From Simiduia curdlanivorans (lineage in GTDB: Bacteria; Pseudomonadota; Gammaproteobacteria; Pseudomonadales; Cellvibrionaceae): DNA of 64,000 bases. The stretch lies in the NCBI RefSeq assembly GCF_030409605.1, contig NZ_JAUFQG010000004.1, positions 1,178,001 to 1,242,000 of the forward strand, read 5' to 3'. Position 1 is the first letter of the stretch. Every line of letters begins with the position of its first letter. The translations under genes and the position numbers were made by a program. This document shows, one piece after another, positions 25,571 to 34,563 of the stretch. The notes beneath the pieces are model-generated. The model saw only the letters and a list, made by a program, of their open reading frames with translations, had not been told where the DNA came from and made no database searches.

Positions 25571-27397
25571 ATGAGATCCACCAAAACTGCGTTTTTACTG
25601 CTTCCCCTCGCTATCGCGATTAGCAGCTATAGCTTCGGCCTTACACCAAGCAATGTGACCGATAGCGGCAATGATGGTCACGTAGCGGCAAATACCTTGG
25701 ATGGCTCGCTCGACCCCGAGTCTCGTTGGTCGGCCCAGGGTAGTGGCCAATATTTACAATATGATTTTGGTTCGGTGCAATCCTTCAGTGGCGTTAACAT
25801 TGGCTTTTTTAAGGGCAACGAACGCAGTACCCGTTTTCAATTAGCAACGTCGACTGACGGCTCAAACTGGTCCACCGTATACGACGGCGCATCGAGCGCC
25901 TCAACCTTAGCTTTTGAATCTTTTAACATCAGTGGCGCATTAGGCCGCTATGTGCGCTTGGTTGGTTTGGGCAATAGCTCAAACGATTGGAACAGTATTA
26001 CCGAAGTGAGTTTTGATGGCGCCACGGGCACAGCCTTAACGCCGGTAACCATTCAAAGTGCCTCTGCCAGTGCCGACGACGGCAACGTGGCCAACAATGT
26101 TTTAGACGGTAATATCAATACCCGTTGGAGCGCGAACGGCGCTGGGCAAACGCTCACTTTAGATTTAGGTGCGAGCAAAACCATTGATGCGGTTGACCTG
26201 GCCTTCTTCAAAGGCGATCAGCGCCAGGGTTTCTTCAACTTGCAGGCCAGCACTAATGGCAGTTCTTGGACGACGCTTTCAGCTAATTTGGTGAGTTCGG
26301 GCAGCAGCGTGCAAGCCGAGCGCTTCGCGGTGCCAAGCACCAGTGCAAGGTATGTGCGCTACGTGGGTAATGGCAACAGTGCAAACTCGTGGAATAGTGT
26401 CACCGAAGCGTTCGTGCTGTCGGCCAACCTAACGCCAACACCAACACCAACACCAACACCAACACCAACGCCAACACCGACGCCAACGCCGACACCATCC
26501 GGCACCTGCTCAGGTATGGATTTGTCTATTTGGGGTTACACCATTTCAGATGGTGTGTCACACAATGACCAAGCTGATATTCAGAAATTGGTAGACAGAA
26601 CCAATATCGGTTCAGACTTAACCTTTGACAGCCAAGGCTGCCCCACCTTTAAGGCACCTAATAAAGGCAGCACCTCTACCAACTCCAGCTTTGTGCGCAG
26701 CGAGTTGCGTGAGCTTATTAGCGAGTACACAGATAGCTCGGCAGATGTGAAGGGCTTGACCAAAAACAACTGGGTCACCAGCAAGGCGTCATCGCATAAC
26801 CAATCCCTCGTGGGCGGTGTAGATGGCACGCTGCGCGCTAAATTGAAAATCAATGCGGTATCCGTTGATGCCACCAGTAATGATCAAATTGGCCGCATTG
26901 TGGTGGGGCAGATTCACGGCGAAAATCATGAGCCAGTGAAAATCTACTACCGCAAGTTACCGGAGCACACCAATGGTTCGGTGTTCTTTACCGTGGACGG
27001 CTCCAGCGGCAGCCCGGTAGATCGCATTAACGTTGTGGGCTTCACCGACAAGAACGATACCGCCTCTGGTAGCAGCTCTGTTGAAGATCCAAGCAACGGT
27101 ATTCCCTTGGGCGCAGTTTGGGAGTATGAAATAAAACTGGTAGGTGATCAGCTAACCGTTACCGTGTGGTACAACGGCAAAACTTATACCACGGCAGATT
27201 CTATTGCTTATACCAAAACACGTTCAAAAGTGCTGATCAGTAACAGCAGTGATATTAATGCCATCACCATCGCCGACTTTTATAAAGATGACTACATGTA
27301 CTTTAAAGCGGGTTTGTACAATCAAAATAATACCGGTACCAGTAGCCCTAATTACGCGTCAGCTACTTTCTATACCATTGATGTACAGCACGACTAA
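25571..27397 (+). CDS. Alginate lyase, CBM32-CBM32-PL7
   Basis: The product (608 aa) has a signal peptide (STKTAFLLLPLAIAISSYSFG), two tandem F5/8-type C (CBM32-like) discoidin domains (residues ~25-155 and ~160-285, each with a WSA...LDLG/YDFG pattern), a Thr-Pro linker (~288-310), and a C-terminal PL7 jelly-roll. PL7 active-site segments are RSELR (R376), QIH (Q447-H449) and YFKAGLYNQ (Y577-Q585, with Y583 the likely catalytic Tyr). It is predicted to be a secreted endolytic lyase held on alginate by its CBMs. Starts at 25508, 25514, 25547 and 25553 are also in frame; 25571 gives the most typical signal peptide. Confidence 0.9.
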   Translation: MRSTKTAFLLLPLAIAISSYSFGLTPSNVTDSGNDGHVAANTLDGSLDPESRWSAQGSGQYLQYDFGSVQSFSGVNIGFFKGNERSTRFQLATSTDGSNWSTVYDGASSASTLAFESFNISGALGRYVRLVGLGNSSNDWNSITEVSFDGATGTALTPVTIQSASASADDGNVANNVLDGNINTRWSANGAGQTLTLDLGASKTIDAVDLAFFKGDQRQGFFNLQASTNGSSWTTLSANLVSSGSSVQAERFAVPSTSARYVRYVGNGNSANSWNSVTEAFVLSANLTPTPTPTPTPTPTPTPTPTPTPSGTCSGMDLSIWGYTISDGVSHNDQADIQKLVDRTNIGSDLTFDSQGCPTFKAPNKGSTSTNSSFVRSELRELISEYTDSSADVKGLTKNNWVTSKASSHNQSLVGGVDGTLRAKLKINAVSVDATSNDQIGRIVVGQIHGENHEPVKIYYRKLPEHTNGSVFFTVDGSSGSPVDRINVVGFTDKNDTASGSSSVEDPSNGIPLGAVWEYEIKLVGDQLTVTVWYNGKTYTTADSIAYTKTRSKVLISNSSDINAITIADFYKDDYMYFKAGLYNQNNTGTSSPNYASATFYTIDVQHD

Positions 27398-27641
27398 ATT
27401 TGTTTGTAACGGTTCCCTCGTAGTGCGACTGAGAAACCGAGAGCTTTGTATCGCGCACTCTTTATATTTCTAGTTTGCACCTTATGCGTCATACCCTCGG
27501 GATGGCGCTTTTTTTTAACGTTAAATAAGACAAGGAAAATTGTCGGTTTAGATTTTTTCCCCTATGGCCAGGTAGTAGAAATGCATAGTCATCGCTACTC
27601 AACGTGCAATCTGGCTTCTATAAAAAAGAGAGAGAATAATT

Positions 27642-29000
27642 ATGCGAAACAAGAAAATAGCAATGATATTTACCGCGCTTTGGTTGGCCCTGCTCGCCCT
27701 AATGGCGCAGGCTCAGAGTCTTTCTAATGCCAGCTTTGAGCAGCAGTGGCAGGGCTGGCAGTACGCCAATGGCGCCGCGCTTTCCGATAAAGCGCGCACG
27801 GGCGATCACTCGATAAAAATAGCTCAAAAAGGCGCTGTGGTGAGTCGTGTTGTCGAAGTGCAGCCAGACACCCGCTACCGCGTAACCGCCTATGTGCTCG
27901 GTGCCGGCACCTTAGGTGCAAAGGCTGACGGGCAAATGTATTTCGATCAACCGAAACGCAAAACCAAAGGTTGGACCAAGCTCTCAGTTACCTTCGAAAC
28001 CGGTGGTGCTAAACAAGCCGTGCTGTTTGCAACTTATGCCGGCTCCGAGGGTCGCTTTGATGATTTTAGCTTCGAGGCGGTGGCGGATGAAAATACCGAG
28101 TTAGCACCTACTATCGTGGCAAAAAGTGATGGTGGCACGGGCCTTTCGCCCGACCTGCCGCCGAGCCGAAACTTTGATCTGTTAGGCTGGTACCTGAGCA
28201 CGCCGCGCGACGATGACGGCAATGGGGTAGGCGATATTTATTATGAGGTTGAATTAGCTCAGGGTTTTGAGGACGATCTCTACTTCTTTACCCGCTGGGA
28301 TGGCGGCATGACCTTTCGCGCGCCCAACAAGGGCGGAAGAACCTCCGCCAATACCAAATTTACCCGCAGCGAATTGCGCGAAATGTTGCGCCGCGGTGAC
28401 AAATCGATAAAAACCAAAGCCACCGGCGGGCCAAATAAAAATAACTGGGTTTTCTCCAGCACTTCAGCGCGCACCCAGCGCCTTGCTGGCGGCGTCGATG
28501 GCCGTATGGAAGCCACATTAGCCGTTAACTATGTCACTGTAACAGGCGAGCCCTATCAGGTTGGCCGCGTAATTATCGGCCAGATTCACGCGAGTGAAAA
28601 CGAGCCTATTCGGCTCTATTACCGCAAGCTACCCAACAACACCCGCGGCTCCATTTATATGGCACACGAGCCGGCCCCCGGCCACGGCGAAGAAGTGCTT
28701 ATCGATATTATCGGTAGCCGCGCCGACGATGCCGCCGACCCAGAAAATGGCATAGCCCTGGATGAAAAATTTACTTACGTTATCGACGCTAAAGGTCACC
28801 AATTAACTGTCGATATTGTCGTTGACGGCAAAGTGCGTGCGCATCAAGCCTTTGATATGAGCCAGTCAGGCTATGACTCAAGTGAAGACTATATGTATTT
28901 TAAAGCCGGCGTTTACAACCAGAATAATACCGGCGATTCAAATGATTTTGTTCAGGCGACTTTTTATAAGTTAGAGACCAGCCATGGCGAGGTCAAGTAG
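27642..29000 (+). CDS. Alginate lyase, N-terminal CBM-like domain plus PL7
   Basis: The product (452 aa) has a signal peptide ending near AQAQ (residues ~22-25), then a ~125-residue beta-sandwich (SLSNASFEQQWQGW...FDDFSFEA) resembling CBM4/9/16-type carbohydrate-binding modules, a short linker, and a PL7 domain. Its active-site segments are RSELR (R242), QIH (Q314-H316) and YFKAGVYNQ (Y419-Q427). It lies 244 bp after the CBM32-PL7 gene on the same strand. No operator motif is seen directly upstream, so it may be read through or use its own promoter. It should degrade alginate outside the cell or in the periplasm. Confidence 0.88.
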   Translation: MRNKKIAMIFTALWLALLALMAQAQSLSNASFEQQWQGWQYANGAALSDKARTGDHSIKIAQKGAVVSRVVEVQPDTRYRVTAYVLGAGTLGAKADGQMYFDQPKRKTKGWTKLSVTFETGGAKQAVLFATYAGSEGRFDDFSFEAVADENTELAPTIVAKSDGGTGLSPDLPPSRNFDLLGWYLSTPRDDDGNGVGDIYYEVELAQGFEDDLYFFTRWDGGMTFRAPNKGGRTSANTKFTRSELREMLRRGDKSIKTKATGGPNKNNWVFSSTSARTQRLAGGVDGRMEATLAVNYVTVTGEPYQVGRVIIGQIHASENEPIRLYYRKLPNNTRGSIYMAHEPAPGHGEEVLIDIIGSRADDAADPENGIALDEKFTYVIDAKGHQLTVDIVVDGKVRAHQAFDMSQSGYDSSEDYMYFKAGVYNQNNTGDSNDFVQATFYKLETSHGEVK

Positions 29001-29037
29001 AGCAGCTTGTGTTACTAAACCGATAATTTATTTTTCG

Positions 29038-29070
29038 TTAAGGCCCAACCTTGAGAAGAAAGGGCCTTAA
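29038..29070 (+). terminator. Hairpin terminator after PL7 gene
   Basis: TTAAGGCCC (29038-29046) and GGGCCTTAA (29062-29070) form a perfect 9-bp stem. The U-tract is weak (TTGTAG). Confidence 0.55.
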
Positions 29071-29268
29071 TTGTAGTTGAGCATTAAATTTTCAATACTT
29101 CGTTTGATACTCGAGCTGTGTGCGCTAAAAACAGAGGGGATGTATCCCTATATGCATCCACCGATGGTACAGGCCGTGTTCAAGCATCGAGCAGTTATCA
29201 CAATTGAAGCCGTTCATCGGATTCTATCAAGAGCGTAAGATAGCGATTTAATCGGTTATTACGCTGGG

Positions 29269-30195
29269 TTATGCGGAGCTTTGCCCAGGTAAAGGAATAA
29301 ACTCTACTTCATCGTCAATCACTTTTGGAAACTCCCTCTGTACCCACGCTCGCTTGGCTTGGTCTATCTTGTTCCTGTCGGTGGCAACGAAATTCCACTC
29401 GATAAAACGCTCGCCTAAGGATTCACCGCCGATGAGTACGAGCCGAGTCGCGCAGGTCGCTTCAATGACTAGGTTGCGCGCCGGATCGAGGAACGCCATG
29501 CTGTTAATGGGAATGATGCTGTCTTTTACCTTAACTTCACCCTGCACTACATACAGCGCTCGCTCCTCGGCATCTGGCAGCGTTATGCGTTCTCCTGCCT
29601 CAAGCCTGAGTTCGAGATAGAGTGTATTGCAATGGACTTTTACCGGTGATGTGTGACCAAAAGCGCTGCCCATTACAATTTTAATCTTGACGCCATCTAC
29701 AATGACCTCGGGAATATCCATACTTGGGTAGTGATAAAATGCGGGTTCAATGTCTTCAACAGCTACCGGTAGCGCCAACCAAAGCTGTAGCCCGTGCAGT
29801 GTTCGCGGTGCCAATGTTGCTTCTTTGCGCTCGCGCTCAGAGTGAGTTATCCCTTTGCCGGCTACCATAAGGTTTACATCGCCCGGCAGAATCGATTGAT
29901 AACTGCCCAGCGAATCGCGATGTAATATTTCGCCCTCAAACAAATAGGTGACGGTAGATAGGCCAATGTGTGGGTGTGGCCGAACATCAATACCCACGCC
30001 CGGTTCGAAATGTGCAGGGCCCATATGGTCAAAGAAAATCCACGGCCCTACCATTCTACGGTGAGCGTTGGGCAACGCGCGTCGCACGGAAAAGCCGTCC
30101 AGATCTTTTTTCTTTGGCTGGGTAACTAATGCGACGGCAGTGCAGCTGTCTAAAACGGCGCACTCGTGTTCACAGGTTAGGGAGAAATTACTCAT
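29269..30195 (-). CDS. Pirin family protein (bicupin)
   Basis: The 308-residue protein has the pirin signature in its N-terminal cupin: VRRALPNAHRRMVGPWIFFDHMGP, then RPHPHIGLSTVTYLFEGE with the metal-binding His cluster, and GKGITHSER. Bacterial pirins are iron-binding cupins; some have quercetinase activity, others regulate metabolism, and the role here is unknown. It lies on the opposite strand between alginate genes, with no operator motif visible at its start near 30196-30230. The family is certain, but any link to alginate is only by position. Confidence 0.88.
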   Translation of the reverse strand: MSNFSLTCEHECAVLDSCTAVALVTQPKKKDLDGFSVRRALPNAHRRMVGPWIFFDHMGPAHFEPGVGIDVRPHPHIGLSTVTYLFEGEILHRDSLGSYQSILPGDVNLMVAGKGITHSERERKEATLAPRTLHGLQLWLALPVAVEDIEPAFYHYPSMDIPEVIVDGVKIKIVMGSAFGHTSPVKVHCNTLYLELRLEAGERITLPDAEERALYVVQGEVKVKDSIIPINSMAFLDPARNLVIEATCATRLVLIGGESLGERFIEWNFVATDRNKIDQAKRAWVQREFPKVIDDEVEFIPLPGQSSA

Positions 30196-30437
30196 GTTGA
30201 TATCACCTCTGTGTGTTGGCGCTTAAGGCTAGTATAGGTATAAACAGTCGAAATGGCCGATAGCTGTAAGTTGGGGAGCATTTCTAATGCTAATGTATTG
30301 ATTCCTTTATCACTATCGGCACTGAGATCTTCAATTGTGCGAGATAATTTAACGATCTGCAAAGAGGGCGTTGTGCATTCCGGCCCGGGTAAAAAATCGG
30401 TCTACACTTGGGCCATTGTTTTAGGTGCGAGGGATGA

Positions 30438-31142
30438 ATGAATATGGCTAGCTATCTGTTTGGTATCGGCTGCGCACTGACTTTGCTGGCTTCATGGGGC
30501 AGCGCAGGCGAATTCTCTGAGCTTAAGGCAGGTATTCCAGAAAATCTTCCGGAAGTTCACCTTGAAAATGGAAAATTAATAAGCCCTCATGCGTCTTTGC
30601 GACAGCTGCATTGCATTGAAGAAAATTTGCCCTACGCCATTCGCTGGGAGGCTTATCCTGCGGCAAGGTTGATGCATGTTTTGCAGTCTGGCAGCGTTGA
30701 TTTCGCTCTTCCATTATCCGTATCGCCAGAACGAGACGCCGACTTTGGAAAATTTATTCACTTAGGAACAAACTCGGATCTATTGGTGCGTCTAGAGCAG
30801 CTACCTGGGGAAAATAAAGATACTGTTGTCGGCGCTATGCGCGGGACTATACAAGCGCAAATTGCACAGGAACGCGGCTTTGGCGTCATGAAAGTGAATG
30901 AAATAGACGTGTTAATAAAGCTCTTACGTGCAAAGCGAGTGGATGCCATTATCCTCACTGAAAAATATTTCAACGCCAACGCACAGACCTGGGTAGAACC
31001 TGTCCATTCAACACTGTTTAGAACCGAACTTTTCGGCATCTATTTCTCAAAAAGTGTGGCCAAGAAAGTTGTCGATGATTTTGCGTTAGTGGCTCACCTT
31101 TGTCGTAATGCGGCGCAGATGAAAACCATTGCAACAGATTAA
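30438..31142 (+). CDS. Periplasmic solute-binding-protein-like protein (SBP_bac_3 type)
   Basis: The product (234 aa) begins with a signal peptide ending near WGSAG and shows the two-lobe pattern of family 3 solute-binding proteins: ...ALPLSVSPERDADF in lobe 1, then GAMRGTIQAQIAQERGF and KLLRAKRVDAIILTE in lobe 2. No transport permease or ATPase gene is nearby, so it is an orphan; related orphan proteins often act as sensory or chaperone-like binding proteins. ATG 30438 and ATG 30444 are both possible starts. Ligand unknown. Confidence 0.6.
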   Translation: MNMASYLFGIGCALTLLASWGSAGEFSELKAGIPENLPEVHLENGKLISPHASLRQLHCIEENLPYAIRWEAYPAARLMHVLQSGSVDFALPLSVSPERDADFGKFIHLGTNSDLLVRLEQLPGENKDTVVGAMRGTIQAQIAQERGFGVMKVNEIDVLIKLLRAKRVDAIILTEKYFNANAQTWVEPVHSTLFRTELFGIYFSKSVAKKVVDDFALVAHLCRNAAQMKTIATD

Positions 31143-31338
31143 TCCAACCTACTCGTGTATTACTTTCTGGTCGTTATATTGCTGAGGGCAATTCTGTCCG
31201 TGGCCCGAGCCTTGTGATTGCTAATGGCAAGCCTCGTTTGGGCTTGTGTTACACCACGGCATTAGCAGTCTTAGTGAAAGCACAGTATTCTAACCATCAA
31301 AGCACTTCACCCCTAGATCTAGCGGATAAGGAATGACT

Positions 31339-32451
31339 ATGAGTAAGGCACTACAACTTTTTTCTGAAATCAAGCAAACCGGCGAGTTGATTGTGAGTTT
31401 GCAGGAGGTGGCGGTGCCTGAGCCGGCGTCGGGTCAGGTGTTGGTGCGCATGCAGGCGGCGCCGATCAATCCCTCTGACATGTGGCCCTTGTTTGGCCCG
31501 GCCGAGCTGCGCGAAGCCAAGCTGAGCGACGATGGCCTGAGCTTGCGCGCGCCGGTGTTGCAGTCTTGGGTGGGGGCGATGAAATCTCGCTGGAATCAGG
31601 CCTTGCCGGTAGGTAATGAGGGCGCCGGCGTGGTGGAAAAAGCCGGTGCCGGCGCCGAGCACTTACTGGGTAAAACCGTGGCGGTGATGGGTGGTGCTAG
31701 CTACGCGCAATATTGCTGCGTGCCTATGCACAGCTGCCTACCCCACCAAGCCGGCGTGACGGCGCGCGAGGCGGCGGCTTCCTTTGTCAATCCACTAACG
31801 GCCTTGGGCATGGTTGAAACCATGCGCATGGAGGGGCACACCGCGCTGGTGCACACAGCGGCGGCGTCAAATCTTGGCCAGATGCTTAACCGCATTTGCC
31901 AAGAGGATAAGGTGCCTTTGGTGAATGTGGTGCGTAAACCTGAGCAGGCTGAATTGCTTAAAGCGCAAGGCGCGACCTTTGTGGTGGACAGCAGCCGCGA
32001 AACCTATCGCAAAGATCTTTACGCCGCCATTGCCGCCACTGGCGCTACTTTGGCGTTTGATGCCACTGGCGGCGGCGAGTTAGCGAGCGATATTCTCGCC
32101 ACCATGGAGGCTTATTTAAGCCGTGATGCTCAAGGTTTAAATACCTACGGCTCGGAAGCGCTAAAGCAGGTCTATTTATACGGCGCACTGGATGTAAGCC
32201 CGACAGTATTGCGGCGTGCCTATGGCATGAGCTGGGCTGTGGGTGGCTGGCTGCTGCCGCGCTTTATTGCCAAGGTGGGCATGGCGCGTGCGGCAGAGCT
32301 ACAAAAACGCGTGGCCTCATCGATTAAAACCACCTTCGCTAGCCAGTTTACCGAGCAGGTAAGTTTGCGCGATATGTTAAAGCCCGAGGTGATTGCGCGC
32401 TACACGGCGAAGAAAACCGGCACCAAATTTTTAGTCAATCCAGACGCATAA
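31339..32451 (+). CDS. MDR-superfamily (zinc-type alcohol dehydrogenase-like) oxidoreductase
   Basis: The 370-residue product has a GroES-like N-terminal domain (QVLVRMQAAPINPSD, VGNEGAGVVEKAGAG) and a nucleotide-binding domain (GHTALVHTAAASNLGQML...). The pattern resembles quinone-oxidoreductase or crotonyl-CoA-reductase-like MDRs, and the structural zinc cysteines are not evident. ATG 31339 is chosen because AAGGA lies seven bases upstream; ATG 31333 is too close to it. The substrate is unknown. It lies inside the alginate region but without the shared operator motif. Confidence 0.75.
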   Translation: MSKALQLFSEIKQTGELIVSLQEVAVPEPASGQVLVRMQAAPINPSDMWPLFGPAELREAKLSDDGLSLRAPVLQSWVGAMKSRWNQALPVGNEGAGVVEKAGAGAEHLLGKTVAVMGGASYAQYCCVPMHSCLPHQAGVTAREAAASFVNPLTALGMVETMRMEGHTALVHTAAASNLGQMLNRICQEDKVPLVNVVRKPEQAELLKAQGATFVVDSSRETYRKDLYAAIAATGATLAFDATGGGELASDILATMEAYLSRDAQGLNTYGSEALKQVYLYGALDVSPTVLRRAYGMSWAVGGWLLPRFIAKVGMARAAELQKRVASSIKTTFASQFTEQVSLRDMLKPEVIARYTAKKTGTKFLVNPDA

Positions 32452-32464
32452 TTGTTCCTGTTTA

Positions 32465-32485
32465 CCGGGTGGCCGAGCCACCCGG
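32465..32485. terminator. Strong GC hairpin between convergent genes
   Basis: CCGGGTGGC (32465-32473) and GCCACCCGG (32477-32485) form a perfect 9-bp stem with a CGA loop, 14 bp after the MDR stop. No U-tract follows, so termination efficiency is uncertain. Confidence 0.5.
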
Positions 32486-32591
32486 CAAAGCCATAAAAAC
32501 GCGTTGATTTAAAACTCGAAACCCAGCTGGTCCCACGATAGTTAAGAATATACGGCGGTAAAAAAATAAGGCGAACATATTCTCGGTCGCA

Positions 32592-34244
32592 CTAGCTACC
32601 GCTATGCGCGACACTCAATTCGTAGACATTCACCACAAACTTTCCCGCCGACCCAATAGCGGCTTGGGCGTAGTTGCCAATCTTGAAATAGTAAACATGA
32701 TCGCGCCAATCGCTACTCAGTTCGGTGCCGAAGGCAACGGATTGGGTGACGCCGTTGACGGTGATCGACAGTTGGTCATCGCTTAGACTGATGGTGTAAT
32801 CGAACGTCTCTGTGCCCGGTGTGCCGAAGCTTAAATTGAAGGGGTCGCCGCTATCTGGGTTTTGGTTGATGATGGCGCGCACGGGTTTGGTGGGGCCGTC
32901 CCACTGTAGTTTAACCAGTGCTTTGCTCGAGTCTTTAGCGTGTATTTGGCCAACCACCACTTGTGGGTCGCCGCTGAAATAGTCTGTTACCGATACCTTC
33001 GCTGTTAGCCTATGGGTGCCGGTGGGTGACCAATTGGCGCTGCTGTCGCTTTCGCCGGCTTGCCAATCGTACAGTTCGCGCAGTTCGCTGCGCGCGTAGG
33101 TTGAATTGGCGGTGGAGGCTAGGCGTGGGTCGGCCAGATCGACGCTGAATTGCATGGCGCCATCGCTACCGGTCGCAAAGGTGTCGGTGTCGATGAAGCC
33201 ATCGTTTAAAGGCGCTATGCCGTCTGGATTTAAGTCGAAGGGTTTGATTTCTGCGGCGTTCGAGCCACCGCTGCCAAAGTAAATATCCTTCGAGTAAGGC
33301 AGGGTCAGCTTCCACTGGTCGAGATTAAAGTTACCCGAGGGCGGTAGGCTGGCGTTGAGGCTGCCGGTGCGAAAGTAATCGAGTGCAGTAAAATTAACCG
33401 TCGCGCGGCCATCGGATTGTAAATACACGCCTGCTTTAAAATAGCTGCTGAGATCTTGCCAATAGCTGACATCGCGCGCATTAACTTTCACCACATCATC
33501 CACGCTGATGGTCATTTTATTGTTGGCCACCGCGATTTCCGCGCTGTGACCAGCGCTGTTATAACTGCCGAGATCGACATAGGTATAGGCGCCGGCTGCT
33601 ATTAAGTCGTCTTTAATTACCGCCCATAAATGATCGCTAATACCGTTGCGCTGGCGCAGCCAAACTAATCTGAGCAGAGGTTTATTGAAGGCTTCTGAAT
33701 CGTGAATTTGCATGAAGGTAAGCTGATCTACGTTGCCGCTTAAGGGGTTGTCTATAGTGAAGCTTCCCTTCATGCGATTGCCTGCATCCTTGGTATACCA
33801 CTCGCTCATTTGGCGCAGTTCCGAACGCTGGCTTAAGCCTTCAACGGTAAAGGTGACGCTATTGGGTTTTAGGTTGCTGCTGTAGAAATAGCTATTCCAA
33901 GCCGAGTCGCTATCAAAGTTGCCTTGGGCTATCAGCGTACTGCTGGTGGGCGCCTGCAATTTTGAGGCATCTAAAACCGATTGAAAGCTTGGCACGGCGC
34001 GATAGGGAGCGGTTAAAATTTCTGTTGGCGTTGGCGTTGGCGTTGGCGTTGGCGTTGGCGTTGGCGTTGGCGTTGGCGTTGGCGTTGGCGTTGGCGTTGG
34101 CGTTGGCGTTGGCGTTGGCGTTGGCGTTGGCGCCGGTGTTGGCGTCGGCGCCGGCGTTACCGGTGTGTTAGTGGAGTTGGAGGAGCCTCCGCCGCCGCAG
34201 CCTATAAGAGTTGCCGTGATTAGGCCGATGGTAAATAACTTCAT
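32592..34244 (-). CDS. Alginate lyase lipoprotein with two tandem PL7 domains
   Basis: The product (550 aa from ATG 34244) is a probable lipoprotein (LIGC, Cys16, followed by GGGG), with a long Thr-Pro linker (~residues 28-75) and two PL7-type domains. Domain A has RSELR (R140), QIH (Q179-H181) and YFKAGVYLQ (Y268 onward). Domain B has RSELR (R385), QIH (Q433-H435) and YFKIGNYAQ (Y519 onward). Both keep the key segments, so both may be active. The linker would hold the enzyme away from the outer membrane. It is divergent from the class II aldolase, with operator motifs between them. A start at 34271 is possible but weaker. Confidence 0.87.
   Translation of the reverse strand: MKLFTIGLITATLIGCGGGGSSNSTNTPVTPAPTPTPAPTPTPTPTPTPTPTPTPTPTPTPTPTPTPTPTPTPTEILTAPYRAVPSFQSVLDASKLQAPTSSTLIAQGNFDSDSAWNSYFYSSNLKPNSVTFTVEGLSQRSELRQMSEWYTKDAGNRMKGSFTIDNPLSGNVDQLTFMQIHDSEAFNKPLLRLVWLRQRNGISDHLWAVIKDDLIAAGAYTYVDLGSYNSAGHSAEIAVANNKMTISVDDVVKVNARDVSYWQDLSSYFKAGVYLQSDGRATVNFTALDYFRTGSLNASLPPSGNFNLDQWKLTLPYSKDIYFGSGGSNAAEIKPFDLNPDGIAPLNDGFIDTDTFATGSDGAMQFSVDLADPRLASTANSTYARSELRELYDWQAGESDSSANWSPTGTHRLTAKVSVTDYFSGDPQVVVGQIHAKDSSKALVKLQWDGPTKPVRAIINQNPDSGDPFNLSFGTPGTETFDYTISLSDDQLSITVNGVTQSVAFGTELSSDWRDHVYYFKIGNYAQAAIGSAGKFVVNVYELSVAHSGS
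34024..34131. repeat. 18 perfect tandem copies of hexamer GTTGGC
   Basis: The run encodes the Thr-Pro linker of the double-PL7 lipoprotein on the minus strand. Because the unit is six bases, changes in copy number would alter linker length without shifting the frame. Less perfect units continue to about 34160. On the plus strand the same bases read as an Ala-Leu frame that is not a gene. Confidence 0.95.
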
Positions 34245-34370
34245 AGCTTTCTCTTTGAAAATGGGGGCCAAAATCCTTAAGGCGCTGGTAGGGGTAGCTA
34301 GGTCAGGGTGTAGGGCGGCGGTTAGGCACTCCTAGCCCATGGTGGCCCATGTTAAATTCTGGTCAACCGA

Positions 34371-34399
34371 TTAGTCTGATCAACAGGTCAGACTATAAT
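34371..34399 (+). promoter_or_regulatory. Alginate-locus operators and promoter between double-PL7 and class II aldolase genes
   Basis: TTAGTCTGATCAA (34371-34383) and CAGGTCAGACTAT (34384-34396, inverse ATAGTCTGACCTG) are adjacent copies of the shared motif. TATAAT (34394-34399) overlaps the second copy, and TTAGTC (34371-34376) lies 17 bp upstream as a possible -35. GGTCAA at 34361-34366 reads TTGACC on the minus strand, a possible -35 for the lyase gene. An operator here could control both directions. Confidence 0.6.
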
Positions 34400-34563
34400 C
34401 TACCCAATCAAGGCCGAAAAGCCCTAGCAGTAAAAAATGTGGCTTTGTCGGAATTGTCTCTACCCCTTAGTGAATATTTACCAGTGCGAGAGCCGGTTTA
34501 GGGTGCTAGTTTTTAACCCTAGCGTGCCAGTGCACGAGCTTTTGGCTTTTACTAAAAGGGGCG

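Noticed and set aside
29269..32451. Assigning pirin, binding-protein and MDR genes to alginate catabolism
   Set aside because: They lie within the region but lack the shared operator motif and a known step in the pathway; only proximity supports a link.
33962..34171. Open frame with a long Ala-Leu repeat on the plus strand
   Set aside because: It is only the antisense reading of the GTTGGC hexamer array that encodes the Thr-Pro linker of the double-PL7 lipoprotein.
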